Assembly: GCA_046351325.1 (NCBI GenBank)
Contig: JAXLYR010000002.1
Span: 806,001-870,000, forward strand
Source: Xiheicaenibacterium sp046351325
GTDB taxonomy: Bacteria > Myxococcota_A > Polyangia > Polyangiales > Polyangiaceae
Direction: 5' to 3'
DNA length: 64,000 bases
In this document: positions 63,336 through 64,000 of the stretch, piece by piece
Numbering within the stretch: position 1 is the stretch's first letter
Layout of the letters: each line of letters begins with the position of its first letter
The notes under the pieces: generated by a model
What the model was told of the DNA's origin: nothing
What the model saw: only the letters and a program-made list of their open reading frames with translations
Databases searched by the model: none
Position numbers and translations under genes: made by a program

Positions 63336-64000
63336 ATGAAGAACCCCGCGTCGTCGAGCTGCCTCGACGACCTGACGATCCTCGATCTGCTCGCGGGAGT
63401 GCTCGCCGCCGAGGACGTGCGCGCCGCCGACGCGCACCTCGATTCGTGCGAGCGATGCAGGGCGATCGTGTCGGGTGCAGCGCGCGGCCAAAGGGACGCT
63501 GCGACAGCCGCGTCGGGGCCCGAGCGCACCGACCCGCAGCTCGAGCCGTTCGCGGTCGGCGACCGCGTCGGTCGCTTCGTGGTGCTCGGCCCCGCGGGCC
63601 GCGGTGCGATGGGCATCGTCTACGCCGCGCACGATCCCGAGCTCGATCGGCGCGTCGCGCTCAAGGTCGTCGCGGCCCCGACCGACGACGGCGCCTCGAA
63701 CGACAGGCTCCTCGCCGAGGCTCGCGCGATGGCGAAGCTCGCGCACCCGAACGTCGTCACCGTCTTCGATGTCGTCGCGCTCGAGGGTGAGGTCGTCCTC
63801 GCGATGGAGCTCGTCGAGGGCGAGACGCTGCGCGAGCACGCGGCGCGCCTGCGCGGCGGCGACGAGCGCCGCATCCTGCGCGCCTTCATCGAGGCAGGTC
63901 GCGGGCTCGCGGCGCTCCACGACGCGGGCATCGTGCACCGTGACTTCAAGCCCGAGAACGTCCTCGTCGGTCGGGACGAGCGCGTGCGCATCGCGGACTT
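63336..64000 (+). CDS. anti-sigma-like zinc finger fused to Ser/Thr kinase, 3' end outside the window
   Basis: Starts with ATG 63336 after a strong ribosome site (AGGAGGAG) and stays open to the last base. The N-terminus has a zinc-binding anti-sigma-type motif HLDSCERC near residue 36-43 (His-x3-Cys-x2-Cys) with LDLLAGVLAAEDVRAADA before it. A kinase domain begins at about residue 72 (GRFVVLGPAGRGAMGIVYAA, VALKVV, HRDFKPEN) and DF of the DFG motif are the last residues in the window. The catalytic loop reads FKPEN. It is divergent from the Myxococcales sigma factor gene. The two form a known type of pair: sensor kinase with zinc finger, and sigma factor. Confidence 0.85.
   Translation, partial: MKNPASSSCLDDLTILDLLAGVLAAEDVRAADAHLDSCERCRAIVSGAARGQRDAATAASGPERTDPQLEPFAVGDRVGRFVVLGPAGRGAMGIVYAAHDPELDRRVALKVVAAPTDDGASNDRLLAEARAMAKLAHPNVVTVFDVVALEGEVVLAMELVEGETLREHAARLRGGDERRILRAFIEAGRGLAALHDAGIVHRDFKPENVLVGRDERVRIAD

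Overview
The window comes from a very GC-rich genome with strong G/C bias at third codon positions. The gene types point to a myxobacterium, most likely of the Polyangiales: Hanks-type Ser/Thr kinases beside small secreted partner proteins, several sigma-54 activators, glycine-rich lipoproteins with the N-terminal signature ILGVEER, RCC1-type and Ycf48-type secreted propellers, and a Myxococcales-family sigma factor next to a zinc-finger kinase. I see no rRNA, tRNA, CRISPR array, integrase or insertion sequence. Almost every base lies in or next to a gene. Apart from one frameshifted stretch (about 24.1-27.8 kb) there is no gap over 300 bases.

Layout. 0-5.7 kb: a truncated lipoprotein gene, a sugar-phosphate nucleotidyltransferase and a tandem pair of membrane-anchored proteins with carboxypeptidase-regulatory-like repeats. 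5.7-9.6 kb: a TetR regulator divergent from a Rieske oxygenase, a lipoprotein and a rhomboid protease. 9.6-15.4 kb: a large STAND-type ATPase regulator, then a coupled pair of secreted proteins (Ycf48-like propeller, di-heme peroxidase with a thioredoxin-like front). 15.4-20.3 kb: metallo-hydrolase, FHA-sigma-54 activator, Ser/Thr kinase and a PEGA-type partner, read one after another. 20.3-29.6 kb (minus strand): a chemosensory operon in the order cheW, mcp, cheR, STAS/Hpt-like part, cheA, a receiver-receiver-receiver-cyclase protein, cheB. The middle of this operon carries many frameshifts while its motifs stay intact, which looks more like sequence error than gene decay. 29.7-35.1 kb: two overlapping RCC1-type lipoproteins, then a second kinase/PEGA pair. 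35.2-39.1 kb: an AcoR-like sigma-54 activator divergent from an aldehyde dehydrogenase/DUF779 operon, with a near-perfect -24/-12 promoter and palindromic sites between them. 39.2-42.5 kb: a regulator with a LuxR-type helix-turn-helix at each end, a lipoprotein and a small membrane protein.

42.5-48.2 kb holds the most distinctive unit. A roughly 1,430-residue protein joins a degenerate kinase domain, an NTPase/TPR middle, GAF, sigma-54 AAA+ and HTH. It is divergent from two cysteine-rich lipoprotein genes that carry their own -24/-12 promoter and an upstream inverted repeat. 48.2-54.4 kb: a CPA1 antiporter, a TrkA-type NAD-binding protein and a 59-residue tail-anchored protein form one operon, followed by a J-domain protein (opposite strand) and a histidine kinase/response regulator pair. 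54.5-60.5 kb: a GH25 lysozyme-like lipoprotein, a sterol-desaturase-family enzyme, an HTTM-like membrane protein with a frameshifted partner, a membrane protein of unknown role and a Nudix hydrolase. 60.5-64 kb: two zinc-ribbon membrane proteins (one frameshifted), a sigma-70-family factor and, divergent from it, an anti-sigma-like zinc finger fused to a Ser/Thr kinase that runs off the end.

The common theme is phospho-signalling joined to alternative sigma factors and cell-envelope output. There are three sigma-54 activators, three Hanks kinases plus one kinase-like domain, one two-component pair, one chemosensory array with a cyclase output and many lipoproteins.
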